Shown here: positions 1-11,826 of the stretch, in pieces
Numbering within the stretch: position 1 is the stretch's first letter
How the letters are laid out: each line of letters begins with the position of its first letter
Assembly (NCBI GenBank): GCA_035578905.1
Contig: JAQJVL010000415.1
Span: forward strand, 278,501-342,500
From: Stictocephala bisonia
Taxonomy: Eukaryota; Arthropoda; Insecta; Hemiptera; Membracidae
Direction of reading: 5' to 3'
Length of the DNA: 64,000 nt
Notes under the pieces: model-generated
What the model was told of the DNA's origin: nothing
Databases searched by the model: none
What the model saw: only the letters and a program-made list of their open reading frames with translations
Program-made: the position numbers and the translations under genes

Positions 1-668
1 CAGTCTATATTTGGTATGACAGTCTAGTCCCTGTATGTCTCAGTCTAGTTTCGGTATGTCTCAGTCATGGTTTGGTATGTCTCAGTCTAGTTCCTGTATG
101 TCTCAGACTTGGTTTGGTATATCTCAGTCTAGTTTCGGTATGTCTCTGTCTAGGTTTGGCAGTTTTAGTCTAGATTTGGTATGTCTCAGTCTAATTCGGT
201 ACGTCTAAATCTAGGTTCCGTATGTCATTAACTAGTTTCAGTAGTTTCAGTCTATGTTAGGTAAGTCTCAGTCTAGTTTCGGTAGTTTCAGTCTAAGTTA
301 GGTTTGGTATGTTTTCTCTTAGTCTTATTCTAGTTCGGTACGTCTCAATCTAGGTTCCGTATGTCTCTGTCTAGTTTCGGTAGTTTCAGTCTAGGTTTGG
401 TAAGTCTCAGTCTAGTTTCGGTATGTCTCAGTCTAGTTCGGTACGTCTCAATCTAGGTTCCGTATGTCTCTGTCTAGTTTCGGTAGTATCAGTCTAGGTT
501 TGGTATGTCTCAGTCTAGGTTTGGTATGTCTCAGTCTAGGTTCGATACGGCTCAGTCTAGTTTTGGTTTGATTCAACTTAGTTTCGGTATATCACATATA
601 TATTCGGTATGTCAGTATAGTTTTGATAGGGCCTACGTCTCAGTCCAGGTTTGGTATGTCTCAATCTG
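1..668. repeat. Degenerate ~21-bp tandem array
   Basis: Repeated variants of CAGTCTAGTTTCGGTATGTC and CAGTCTAGGTTTGGTATGTC run through the segment with many small indels. The unit is about 21 bp but often shortened. The array starts before the window edge. No open frame of note. It abuts the 63-bp minisatellite that follows. Confidence 0.85.
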
Positions 669-689
669 ATTTGTTATTATATCAGTTTG

Positions 690-1965
690 ATGCCTGTCCC
701 CTTGTTATGTGTTATGTGTTACTTATCTGCCTGCCTCAAGAAATCCGTCTGTAATCAGTCTGCCAGTTACTTGATATGTGTTACTTGTCTGCCTGCCTCA
801 AGAAATTTTTCTTTAATCAGTCTGCTTGTCCCCTTGATATATGTTACTTGTCTGCCTGCCTAAAGAAATTCGTCTGTAATCAGTCTGCCTGTTCTCTTGA
901 TACGTGTTACTTGTCTGCCTGCCTCATGGAATTCGTCTTTAATCAGTCTGCCAGTCCCCTTTATATGTGCTAATTGTCTGCCTGCTTCAAGAAATCCTTC
1001 TGTAATCGGTCTGGCAGTTCCCTTGATACGTGTTACTTGTCTGCCAGACTCATGAAATACGTCTTTAATCAGTCTGCCAGTCCCCTTTATATGTGCTAAT
1101 TGTCTGCCTGCTTCAAGAAACCCTTCTGTAATCAATCTGCCAGTCCCCTTGATACGTGTTACTTGTCTGCCTGCCTCATGAAATTCGTCTGTAATCAGTC
1201 TGCCAGTTCCCTTGATACGTGTTACTTGTCTGCCTGCCTCATGAAATTCGTCTGTAATCAGTCTGCTAGTTCCCTTGATACGTGTTACTTGTCTGCCTGC
1301 CTCATGAAATTCGTCTGTAATCAGTCTGCCAGTTCCCTTGATACGTGTTACTTGTCTGCCTGCCTCATGAAATTCGTCTGTAATCAGTCTGCTAGTTCCC
1401 TTGATACGTGTTACTTGTCTGCCTGCCTCATGAAATTCGTCTGTAATCAGTCTGCCAGTCCCCTTGATACGTGTTACTTGTCTGCCTGCCTCAAGAAATC
1501 CTTCTGTAATCAGTCTGCCAGTCCCCTTGATACGTGTTACTTGTCTGCCTGCCTCATGAAATTCGTCTGTAATCAATCTGCCAGTCCCCTTGATACGTGT
1601 TACTTGTCTGCCTGCCTCGTGAAATTCGTCTGTAATCAATCTGCCAGTCCCCTTATACGTATTACTTGTCTGCCTTCCTCAAGAAATTCGTCTGTAATCA
1701 GTCTGCCAGTCCCCTTGATACGTGTTACTTGTCTGCCTGCCTCATGAAATTCGTCTGTAATCAGTCTGCCAGTCCCCTTGATACGTGTTACTTGTCTGCC
1801 TGCCTCATGAAATTCGTCTGTAATCAATCTGCCAGTCCCCTTACGTATTACTTGTCTGCCTGCCTCAAGAAATCCTTCTGTAATCAGTCTGCCAGTCCCC
1901 TTGATACGTGTTACTTGTCTGCCTGTCTCAAGAAATCCTTCTGTAATCAGCCTTCCTGCTTCAGG
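690..1965. repeat. 63-bp minisatellite, ~20 units
   Basis: The unit contains TCTGCCTGCCTCATGAAATT, then CGTCTGTAATCAGTCTGCCA, then GTCCCCTTGATACGTGTTAC, and recurs at exactly 63 bp with scattered substitutions and a few deletions (for example the shorter spacer near 1653 and 1840). Because 63 is divisible by three and the unit has no stop in some frames, long open frames appear on both strands (minus 860-1639, plus 1100-1747). These would encode only 21-residue repeats. I read it as non-coding. Confidence 0.93.
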
Positions 1966-2459
1966 TAAACTTTCTATAACCATTGAGCCTTTTGTCTCTA
2001 ATGTAATCTTCATCGACATATAATCCGCGAACCCCGCTAATTTGTATATATTATATTAAGTATGAACAAACAATACTTCCAGATCATTAGTTATTACTGT
2101 TTATAAGGGACAAAATCATATATTTGTTTCTTATAGTAGGAAAAAATCATTAATTTGAGTTATTAATAAAATCCTAAAACGTACCAGTCATCGTGATGGC
2201 ATCACTATGCTGACAATTTAAATGCATTTAATCCTGTACAATGTTGTCAGCATACAATATAATTCCGTTCTCTTGTTATCAGTGCACTACTCCTTATCTA
2301 TGACGTACTTATAGAGCAAATGTAACAAACTTCAAAGTATTAGTAGATGAAATATTTAAATGCATAATAGTTGCTGTGATTTGTTGTCCGAACGTTGGCG
2401 TTAAGACGTAAACAATGATTAATTTATGACAACAAGAATGACAACAATATTTAGGCCTA
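1966..2459. other. AT-rich spacer
   Basis: Between the minisatellite and the Helitron-like element. No gene, structured repeat or regulatory motif that I can support. Confidence 0.6.
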
Positions 2460-2483
2460 TCTATATTTATAAAAGAGGATGTT

Positions 2484-2535
<52 letters not shown>

Positions 2536-3002
2536 TGAAGTTTATGCGCTGCCAAACCATCCAACTGATCGCCATGAAACTTTAGGTTGTTGTCCTGTAT
2601 ACTCCCGAGATGGTTTCTGTGAAGTTTGATGCAGATCCGTCCACAGGGTCCCGCCCCACGGGCTCCTGAAGATCCCATGTTATTCAAATGGAAAATCTGA
2701 ATTGTTTACAAAAAACATGTGACTGTGTGGTTTAATGTAGTTTCACATGCCATAAGCAGATTGAAGTTCTCACAACAACAGTACTGTATATGTTTTGATT
2801 TATTGTAGTTCTACATTTCACCTTGAGAGTGTAGCACACACTACAAAAAACCTTTACACCAAATAAGAAGACCAAAAATATTGTTTACCCTCTTGCACTC
2901 ATTTAATAAGTAATGGTTTTTTTCTATAATTCTTTTTATTGCTTTATTTTGGTATGTCAATGAAAAATGTAAGGTGAGACAACGTCCGCCGGGTTCAGCT
3001 AG
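2460..3002 (+). mobile_element. Helitron-like non-autonomous element
   Basis: The 5' end reads TCTATATTTATAAAAGAGGA after an A, and the 3' end reads GGGTTCAGCTAG before a T. This is the A|TC...CTAG|T arrangement known for Helitrons. The start resembles that of the 26.7-kb element (TCTATCTATACCTATAAAAG), and both finish in GGGTxCAGCTAG. No coding capacity is visible. An (AT)n tract lies near the 5' end. An internal ~120-bp part (about 2681-2795) recurs in inverse orientation at 62826-62945. The family call is from termini only; a Rep/helicase-bearing relative was not seen. Confidence 0.6.
2487..2532. repeat. (AT)n microsatellite
   Basis: About 23 uninterrupted AT dinucleotides inside the Helitron-like element, next to its 5' end. 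Length is prone to assembly error. Confidence 0.97.
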
Positions 3003-4087
3003 TACTGTATATGGTCTGTTTGTTACACGTGTAATTATTAGCGTAGTGATACAAATACTATAACGACCTATTAACTATATTGATTTTTGTACATGGTAAA
3101 TGATAAATGGGGGCTTTATCTACTTAATGAATTAATCCGAAATGCACTTATCATTGTAAAAATCTTCTCTTTAGATTAGACTATAATGATATTATTTCTA
3201 TAAGATTTTTAATTTTATGGAACCAAGTTTGTATTTATTATTATAGATATAACATCTTATGGATTTATTAATTATTTTTAATATGTATCAATGTAGTAAA
3301 ATTTAGAAAATGTTTCCTATGGTCTCGAGTTCGTGTATATGTATGGCATAATATATTGGTCCGATATGGTAAAATTGGAAGATAGGTTCTAAACTCATGT
3401 AATATTACGTAGATTTTAGCCGGTAATAAACAACCGGTTTTCATCATTATCTTTCCTCTTGTATATTCCACCCATTGTTTAAGTAAAGCTTTTAGAAGTT
3501 ACAAAAAAACTAAAAGTTTTATATTATATAATTTCCCATATCTATTCAAAAATGTTACTATAAATTGGTTTACCTACTTCTAAACCACTTAAATACTGAT
3601 CACAAGTAAAATAATATATATTCCTAAAATCAATTTAAATTTTAAAAATATGTAAGCCTTTGTCTTAAGAAACTAATTGGGGTCATAGTACAACTAAAAC
3701 AATATTTTCGTACATTTTTTTATTCTTCAAAGATATTTTACTCTTTGTTTTTTCTGTACAAAGTGATCCTAATGTCATTTTTTCCCAATCCCAAGCCAGC
3801 AAAAATATGCTATAAGTTAGAATGGCTCAACGTATTGATGCTAAGTCAAACTGTAACTATACTTTATACAGTATACAGTAATTGCTTCATGAGCTCTTGT
3901 GATATTTGTTGTTGTTGTGTTGGTACACTGCACGATTGCACACATCTGTAGCGTGCACCATGCTATTTTGTGTTTATGTTTATATTGTCTGCTATAACTG
4001 TATTGGTTATATCTAAAAACGGATGGGAGCAAGGCTGCAAAAACGTGTGACACATTTAAAAATGCAAAAACTTAGTGACCTGGGCCT
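3003..4087. other. AT-rich spacer
   Basis: No supported gene. Short open frames at 3268-3471 (minus) and 3745-3951 (plus) have no recognisable motif and no start or splice context. Confidence 0.6.
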
Positions 4088-7000
4088 AAAAGGTAAAGGT
4101 AGCCTAACCATGTCTGCCATTGCTAAACTACAAGCCTACTATGGGGAGGCCTACAAGGTAAAGGTAGTCTAACTATGCCTGCCATTGCTAAACTACAAGC
4201 CTACTATGGGGAGGCCTACAAGGTAAAGGTAGCCTAACTATGCCTGCCATTGCTAAACTACAAGCCTACTATGGGGAGGCCTACAAGGTAAAGGTAGCCT
4301 AACTATGCCTGCCATTGCTAAACTACAAGCCTACTATGGGGAGGCCTACAAGGTAAAGGTAGCCTAACTATGCCTGCCATTGCTAAACTACAAGCCTACT
4401 ATGGGGAGGCCTACAAGGTAAAGGTAGCCTTACTATGCCTGCCATTGCTAAACTACAAGCCTACTATGGGGAGGCCTACAAGGTAAAGGTAGCCTAACTA
4501 TGCCTGCCATTGCTAAACTACAAGCCTACTATGGGGAGGCCTACACGGTAAAGGTAGCCTAACTATGCCTGCCATTGCTAAACTACAAGCCTACTATGGG
4601 GAGGCCTACAAGATAAAGGTAGCCTAACTATGCCTGCCATTGCTAAACTACAAGCCTACTATGGGGAGGCCTACAAGGTAAAGGTAGCCTAACTATGCCT
4701 GCCATTGCTAAACTACAAGCCTACTATGGGGAGGCCTACAAGGTAAAGGTAGCCTAACTATGCCTGCCATTGCTAAACTACAAGCCTACTATGGGGAGGC
4801 CTACAAGGTAAAGGTAGCCTAACCATGTCTGCCATTGCTAAACTACAAGCCTACTATGGGGAGGCCTACAAGGTAAAGGTAGCCTTACTATGCCTGCCAT
4901 TGCTAAACTACAAGCCTACTATGGGGAGGCCTACAAGGTAAAGGTAGCCTTACTATGCCTGCCATTGCTAAACTACAAGCCTACTATGGGGAGGCCTACA
5001 AGGTAAAGGTAGCCTTACTATGCCTGCCATTGCTAAACTACAAGCCTACTATGGGGAGGCCTACAAGGTAAAGGTAGCCTAACTATGCCTGCCATTGCTA
5101 AACTACAAGCCTACTATGGGGAGGCCTACAAGGTAAAGGTAGCCTAACTATGCCTGCCATTGCTATACTACAAGCCTACTATGGGGAGGCCTACAAGGTA
5201 AAGGTAGCCTAACCATGTCTGCCATTGCTAAACTACAAGCCTACTATGGGGAGGCCTACAAGGTAAAGGTAGCCTAACTATGCCTGCCATTGCTAAACTA
5301 CAAGCCTACTATGGGGAGGCCTACACGGTAAAGGTAGCCTAACTATGCCTGCCATTGCTAAACTACAAGCCTACTATGGGGAGGCCTACAAGGTAAAGGT
5401 AGCCTAACCATGTCCTGCCATTGCTAAACTACAAGCCTACTATGGGGAGGCCTACAAGGTAAAGGTAGCCTTACTATGCCTGCCATTGCTAAACTACAAG
5501 CCTACTATGGGGAGGCCTACAAGGTAAAGGTAGCCTAACTATGCCTGCCATTGCTAAACTACAAGCCTACTATGGGGAGGCCTACAAGGTAAAGGTAGCC
5601 TAACTATGCCTGCCATTGCTAAACTACAAGCCTACTATGGGGAGGCCTACAAGGTAAAGGTAGCCTAACTATGCTGCCATTGCTAAACTACAAGCCTACT
5701 ATGGGGAGGCCTACAAGGTAAAGGTAGCCTAACTATGCCTGCCATTGCTAAACTACAAGCCTACTATGGGGAGGCCTACAAGGTAAAGGTAGCCTAACTA
5801 TGCCTGCCATTGCTAAACTACAAGCCTACTATGGGGAGGCCTACAAGGTAAAGGTAGCCTAACTATGCCTGCCATTGCTAAACTACAAGCCTACTATGGG
5901 GAGGCCTACAAGGTAAAGGTAGCCTAACTATGCCTGCCATTGCTAAACTACAAGCCTACTATGGGGAGGCCTACAAGGTAAAGGTAGCCTAACTATGCCT
6001 GCCATTGCTAAACTACAAGCCTACTATGGGGAGGCCTACAAGGTAAAGGTAGCCTAACTATGTCCTGCCATTGCTAAACTACAAGCCTACTATGGGGAGG
6101 CCTACAAGGTAAAGGTAGCCTTACTATGCCTGCCATTGCTAAACTACAAGCCTACTATGGGGAGGCCTACAAGGTAAAGGTAGCCTAACCATGTCTGCCA
6201 TTGCTAAACTACAAGCCTACTATGGGGAGGCCTACAAGGTAAAGGTAGCCTTACTATGCCTGCCATTGCTAAACTACAAGCCTACTATGGGGAGGCCTAC
6301 AAGGTAAAGGTAGCCTAACTATGCCTGCCATTGCTAAACTACAAGCCTACTATGGGGAGGCCTACAAGGTAAAGGTAGCCTAACTATGCCTGCCATTGCT
6401 AAACTACAAGCCTACTATGGGGAGGCCTACAAGGTAAAGGTAGCCTAACTATGCCTGCCATTGCTAAACTACAAGCCTACTATGGGGAGGCCTACAAGGT
6501 AAAGGTAGCCTAACTATGCCTGCCATTGCTAAACTACAAGCCTACTATGGGGAGGCCTACAAGGTAAAGGTAGCCTAACTATGCCTGCCATTGCTAAACT
6601 ACAAGCCTACTATGGGGAGGCCTACAAGGTAAAGGTAGCCTAACTATGCCTGCCATTGCTAAACTACAAGCCTACTATGGGGAGGCCTACAAGGTAAAGG
6701 TAGCCTAACTATGCCTGCCATTGCTAAACTACAAGCCTACTATGGGGAGGCCTACAAGGTAAAGGTAGCCTAACTATGCCTGCCATTGCTAAACTACAAG
6801 CCTACTATGGGGAGGCCTACAAGGTAAAGGTAGCCTAACTATGCCTGCCATTGCTAAACTACAAGCCTACTATGGGGAGGCCTACAAGGTAAAGGTAGCC
6901 TAACTATGCCTGCCATTGCTAAACTACAAGCCTACTATGGGGAGGCCTACAAGGTAAAGGTAGCCTAACTATGCCTGCCATTGCTAAACTACAAGCCTAC

Positions 7001-7612
7001 TATGGGGAGGCCTACAAGGTAAAGGTAGCCTAACTATGCCTGCCATTGCTAAACTACAAGCCTACTATGGGGAGGCCTACAAGGTAAAGGTAGCCTAACT
7101 ATGCCTGCCATTGCTAAACTACAAGCCTACTATGGGGAGGCCTACAAGGTAAAGGTAGCCTAACTATGCCTGCCATTGCTAAACTACAAGCCTACTATGG
7201 GGAGGCCTACAAGGCAAGGTAAAGGTAGCCTAACTATGCCTGCCATTGCTAAACTACAAGCCTACTATGGGGAGGCCTACAAGGTAAAGGTAGCCTAACT
7301 ATGCCTGCCATTGCTAAACTACAAGCCTACTATGGGGAGGCCTACAAGGTAAAGGTAGCCTAACTATGCCTGCCCTTGCTAAACTACAAGCCTACTATGG
7401 GGAGGCCTACAAGGGTAAAGGTAGCCTAACTATGCCTGCCATTGCTAAACTACAAGCCTACTATGGGGAGGCCTACAAGGTAAAGGTAGCCTAACTATGC
7501 CTGCCATTGCTAAACTACAAGCCTACTATGGGGAGGCCTACAAGGTAAAGGTAGCCTAACTATGCCTGCCATTGCTAAACTACAAGCCTACTATGGGGAG
7601 GCCTACAAGGGT
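4088..7612. repeat. 65-bp satellite array, ~54 units
   Basis: Unit of exactly 65 bp built from AAGGTAAAGGTAGCCTAACT, ATGCCTGCCATTGCTAAACT and ACAAGCCTACTATGGGGAGG. Units are nearly identical. Variants include AACCATGTCT, AGCCTTACTA, ACACGGTAAA, a 1-bp insertion giving TGTCCTGCC, and a GGCAAGG insertion near 7213. These variants recur in blocks, which points to local homogenisation by unequal exchange. Each unit carries the palindrome AGGCCT. Not open in any long frame, since 65 is not a multiple of three. Confidence 0.98.
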
Positions 7613-8733
7613 GTGAAAGCCACGAAATAAGCCAAACGAGAGATATTTTATAATGAACTATCAACTGATGCAAACATTCACTTTGTACAAAAGGCAATTC
7701 ATGATGTCCTTATAAAATAGCACTATTGACAATGAAAATTATTCACACAAGAATTCAAATATCCCTAACAGTTATATAATAAGCCTCTGTTTAAGGACCT
7801 ATCCAATTATTAATAATTAAATTAAGCCACAATATTTTAGGAAAAAACCAAAACCGAATGAGTGCTTCAACTCACTAATACGGAACATACTAATTGTTGT
7901 AGGATAGACACCTCTAAAGTTGGGATGAATGATGGTATATTAGCCTATAATAGGGGGCGGTAGTAAAATATAAATGTTGAAAGCATTGAAATTGAAGTAT
8001 AACAAGAATGTTGAAATATTTGACTTAAAAAAAATAAAGCAAACAGACAAAAAGTGACAAGAAGACAAAAAATAGAGAAGACAAGTTGCTGAAAAGAAAA
8101 GGAAGGAGGAATAGAAAGACGTTCGTGATTATCAGTTAGGCTTGTTTTAAAAATATAAACATGTAAATGTCATCATAGTTTCATAATAACTTTAAACGTG
8201 TCGCCTGAACAAATTAAGTTTAAGCCCCATTTTCTCAAAAACATAAATCTCAGAAACTTCAATTTTTAACAGCGTATTTATGTGCATAATATTTATACAA
8301 ATAAAGAAGCCGATTCGTTAACATTAAAATAATAGGAAAATAATTTAGTAAATGTTTTTTGTAAAAATAAATTTTTCCATTTAATATAACAAGTTAATCT
8401 GTTTCAGTATATTTGCTATATAGTGAAAAATACTCAGGACAATTTTTATATGTTTATCTTTTAAGGTCTCTGAGAAAATTGGTCACAAACTTTGTAAAAG
8501 TAACATTGCGAATCTAGGGAACCATGTCCCCTTGTATTTCCAATTCGGCGTCACGAAATGCAATTTATAAAATTATAAAAACAATCTATAAAATCAATTT
8601 TGGTCTTCTATTTTACATATTGAATTTTAAGCTGCTAATACAGTCATGGATTCAAATTGTAAAATCGAACATCTGTGTAAACCGTGATTTAACTGCCATT
8701 GTAACAAAAAGCGCACAAGTCGTATACAGGCAT
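7613..8733. other. AT-rich spacer with purine-rich tract
   Basis: A purine-rich stretch lies near 8025-8125 (repeated AAGACAAAAA, GAAAAGGAAGGAGG). Otherwise nothing that I can support. The open frame at 8524-8736 has no recognisable feature. Confidence 0.55.
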
Positions 8734-9332
8734 TAATAGCCTACTCGGCACGTGGATACTATAATATGTGGCCTTGACTGTACTTGCACCCACATGACAA
8801 CAGAAATAACTTACTGCGAGTATCGAGATCAATCAGACATACAACGGAAGTGACGGCCAAAGGTCAGGTTACAACAATTGCACATCCATCGGATTGTCAA
8901 ATAAACAGCCGGCAAATAGTTATATGGATAGAATATAATAGAATATTTTTTTTAATTACGTGGAAATTTATAGTAAATGTATCGCAATTATCAGACTTCA
9001 ATTAAATTATTACATAGATTAAAATTAAAGCGGCCATTCCTACAGAATTCCACATTCATACATACATTTTGGGTCATACATTCTTCACATTCACACAAAT
9101 AGTCCAAGTTAGATACTCCAGCTTCCAGTGTCAAACCACCGAATTATTGGTCTCCTAATTACAGGTTACAAAAATCTCCAACAGAGTAAAAGGCCTCTGT
9201 CTGATGGAATAAAGATCGGAGAAAATGATGATAGTTGTTATTAGGGACAAGATTACAGTACTCTTATTTATTATTTTTTTATTTAAGGAGATGCCGATCA
9301 TCTTTGTACCCTTACTCTGCTCATTTCCCATA
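8734..9332. repeat. Left arm of ~600-bp inverted repeat pair
   Basis: Starts at TAATAGCCTACTCGGCACG and runs inward to CTCTGCTCATTT. The reverse complement is found at 14104-14704 with scattered mismatches and small indels. Shared blocks include AGGTCAGGTTACAACAATTG, TATTGGTCTCCTAATTA and ATGATGATAGTTG. The inner end overlaps the tail of a SINE on the minus strand. Intervening DNA is about 4.77 kb. Confidence 0.9.
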
Positions 9333-9530
9333 TACTATTGATCTGGGCGGGAAACTTATTCAGCCATCGGAAGAGGAGAACTAGTACAGTGCAAGCTTAA
9401 CATTACTGATAAATACTTCCAGTAAATGCCAGGATTCGAGCCTGGAAGGTGCTCACCAACCTCATGTCGTAGACCACTCGGACACCGGCTCACCAACCTC
9501 ATACCGTAGACCACTCGTACACCGCCTCAC
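9265..9530 (-). mobile_element. tRNA-derived SINE with tandemly doubled head
   Basis: On the minus strand the head reads GTGTCCGAGTGGTCTACGAC, matching a tRNA(Ser/Leu)-type A box, followed about 30 bp later by CCAGGCTCGAATCCTGG, a T-arm with B box GGCTCGAATCC. The A-box segment is duplicated in tandem (GTGTACGAGTGGTCTACGGT upstream). The body ends in GATCGGCATCTCCTTAAATA followed by A/T-rich tail. A related 3' end occurs at 21378-21450 in different flanking sequence, which fixes the end of the family. It is a retroposon and not a functional tRNA: there is no acceptor stem pairing. Confidence 0.72.
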
Positions 9531-9539
9531 CCTATTCTG

Positions 9540-10936
9540 TGATCATATTTAGTTCATCAGAACTTAGAATATTATTAATTCAATTAAAAACATACAACGA
9601 ATTGTACTTTTAAAGTTAAAAAACCATCCAAACGTTGCCATATTTGTAAAATTCTTAGTATCTCATTGCTCAGTTCTCATTCAAACGTCAAGCTTCTATC
9701 CATTACACTCCCGATTGAAGGCTACGCTACCTATTTGCCTTTCATATCCATGTGGTAAACACTAAAGAGGAGTGCAAGCCATCACGGGTGTTCTATTAAC
9801 ACATGTATATATTCAGTTGGCTGAGATTTATTTTGACATAAAAATGAAAATTTATTCGTCAAATTATACAAACATAAACAATGACTCAGCAGTAATAATT
9901 AACTATCACCATTCACATATTTTAAAATAAATCTAAATTTAAGCATAAAGTTCATTTTTATATAATCTCCGGACTTGACTTGAGAGCGCTCCTACAGCAA
10001 GTGTTGGAACTACTAGGAGATGTTGACTGCTACGCCCAATGACGTGATGATATTAGCCAGCCGTAATCATAACAATCAATGCCTTAACTCCTATGTATGG
10101 TTGTCACGTTTCAGTTCTTTACCTACACCTGTCTGATAAACGGCTTGTTCATTAAACTGAGTACAGTTACCAATGATATCAATCTTGGGGAGACAAAAAT
10201 AGAATACATAACAATTTCATAAAGGCCAGATGTACAGCCATGGTGTATTCAGTACAAATAGAAGTCCAATATTAAGTTAAACTGTACCAATTGGCCTTGA
10301 AACAAGGAGCAGAGACCGTCTTATAAGAACCACTGTCCAACCAGTCGCCTGCTGACTACCTCGATCGATATATTCCGACTAACTCAAGTAAAACCAGTTC
10401 CGATACTGTTAAGTAGTACTGTAGGCGATATTTTATTTGTAAGTAACCAGCTACTTAACTAAAACCAGCTAGGTAAACATAGACTACTGATAAAAATAAA
10501 ATCACAATTTAGGATACCATTCAGTAATTAATTCATCACTTGTTGGATTTATACCGAAATCTCAGAGTATATATGTGCTCAGTATCTACCATTTTTAATG
10601 TTAAGTAACCAAAAAATTTAATTTTGTAACTAACAAACTCTATTTAAAAAATATATTAAAAACATCAAACTAAACAAAACACTGTAATACAATTTTTACT
10701 TGCAAACTGTTGTTTTTAATCTATATTTAGTAAATGGCAAATACATCAACAAGGTCCTGTCGCAATGATATTTTAATAGTGATACAATAAGATGTAATTA
10801 TTTCATATTAGCGGCTCAATGTCAACACACAATAACGTAGATGTACACGACATCCAACAAAAACATTGTAAAGACCGCTCAATAATATTCTTAAACGACA
10901 TTGACTAACATTTTCACAAAAATTACATTGCAATGA
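9540..10936. other. AT-rich spacer inside the inverted-repeat pair
   Basis: No gene, RNA or repeat that I can support. Confidence 0.55.
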
Positions 10937-11826
10937 CTTTACAATAAACAGAATCCATCATTCATCACAATAGTCATACGTAACTTTGTAATGACACATT
11001 GCACCAAAGACAGAATACAATACAACTGCAATATAATCATAATAATGACAGAATCCATCGTACATCATAATAGCCATACATAACGTAGTAAGGACACATT
11101 GCACCAAAGACAGAATGCAATACAACTGCAATATCATCATAATAATGACAGAATCCATCGTACATCATAATAGCCATACATAACGTAGTAAGGACACATT
11201 GCACCGAAGACAGAATGCAATACAACTGCAATATCATCATAATAATGACAGAATCCATCGTACATCACAATAGCCATACGTAACGTAGTAAGGACACATT
11301 GAACCTAAGACAGAATGCAATACAACTGCAATATCATCATAATAATGACAGAATCCATCGTACACCACAATAGTCATACGTAACGTAGTAAGGACACATT
11401 GCTCCAAAGACAGAATACAATACAACTGCAATATCATCATAATAATGACAGAATCCATCATACATCGTGCCATACGTAACGTAGTAAGGACACATTGAAC
11501 CTAAGACAGAATGCAATACAACTGCAATACCATCATAATAATGACAGAATCCATCGTACATCACAATAGCCATACGTAACGTAGTAAGGACACATTGAAC
11601 CTAAGACAGAATGCAATACAACTGCAATATCATCATAATAATGACAGAATCCATCGTACATCACAATAGCCATACGTAACGTAGTAAGGACACATTGAAC
11701 CTAAGACAGAATGCAATACAACTGCAATATCATCATAATAATGACAGAATCCATCGTACATCACAATAGTCATACGTAACGTAGTAAGGACACATTGAAC
11801 CTAAGACAGAATGCAATACAACTGCA
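10937..11826. repeat. 100-bp tandem array, ~9 units
   Basis: Unit of 100 bp with landmarks TACAACTGCAATATCATCAT, AATAATGACAGAATCCATCG and TAACGTAGTAAGGACACATT. Spacing between TACAACTGCA landmarks is 100 bp; one unit is a few bases shorter near 11466. Variants GCACCAAAGA and GAACCTAAGA define two subtypes, the latter in the right half. Short minus-strand open frames across it are by-products. Confidence 0.95.

Noticed and set aside
860..1747. Long open frames over the 63-bp array (259 codons minus, 215 codons plus) as proteins
   Set aside because: The unit length is a multiple of three and lacks stops in some frames, so opening is automatic. Both strands are open, and there is no unique conserved domain.
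9418..9500. A functional tRNA gene on the minus strand
   Set aside because: A and B boxes are present, but the acceptor stem and anticodon arm do not pair and a SINE tail follows.
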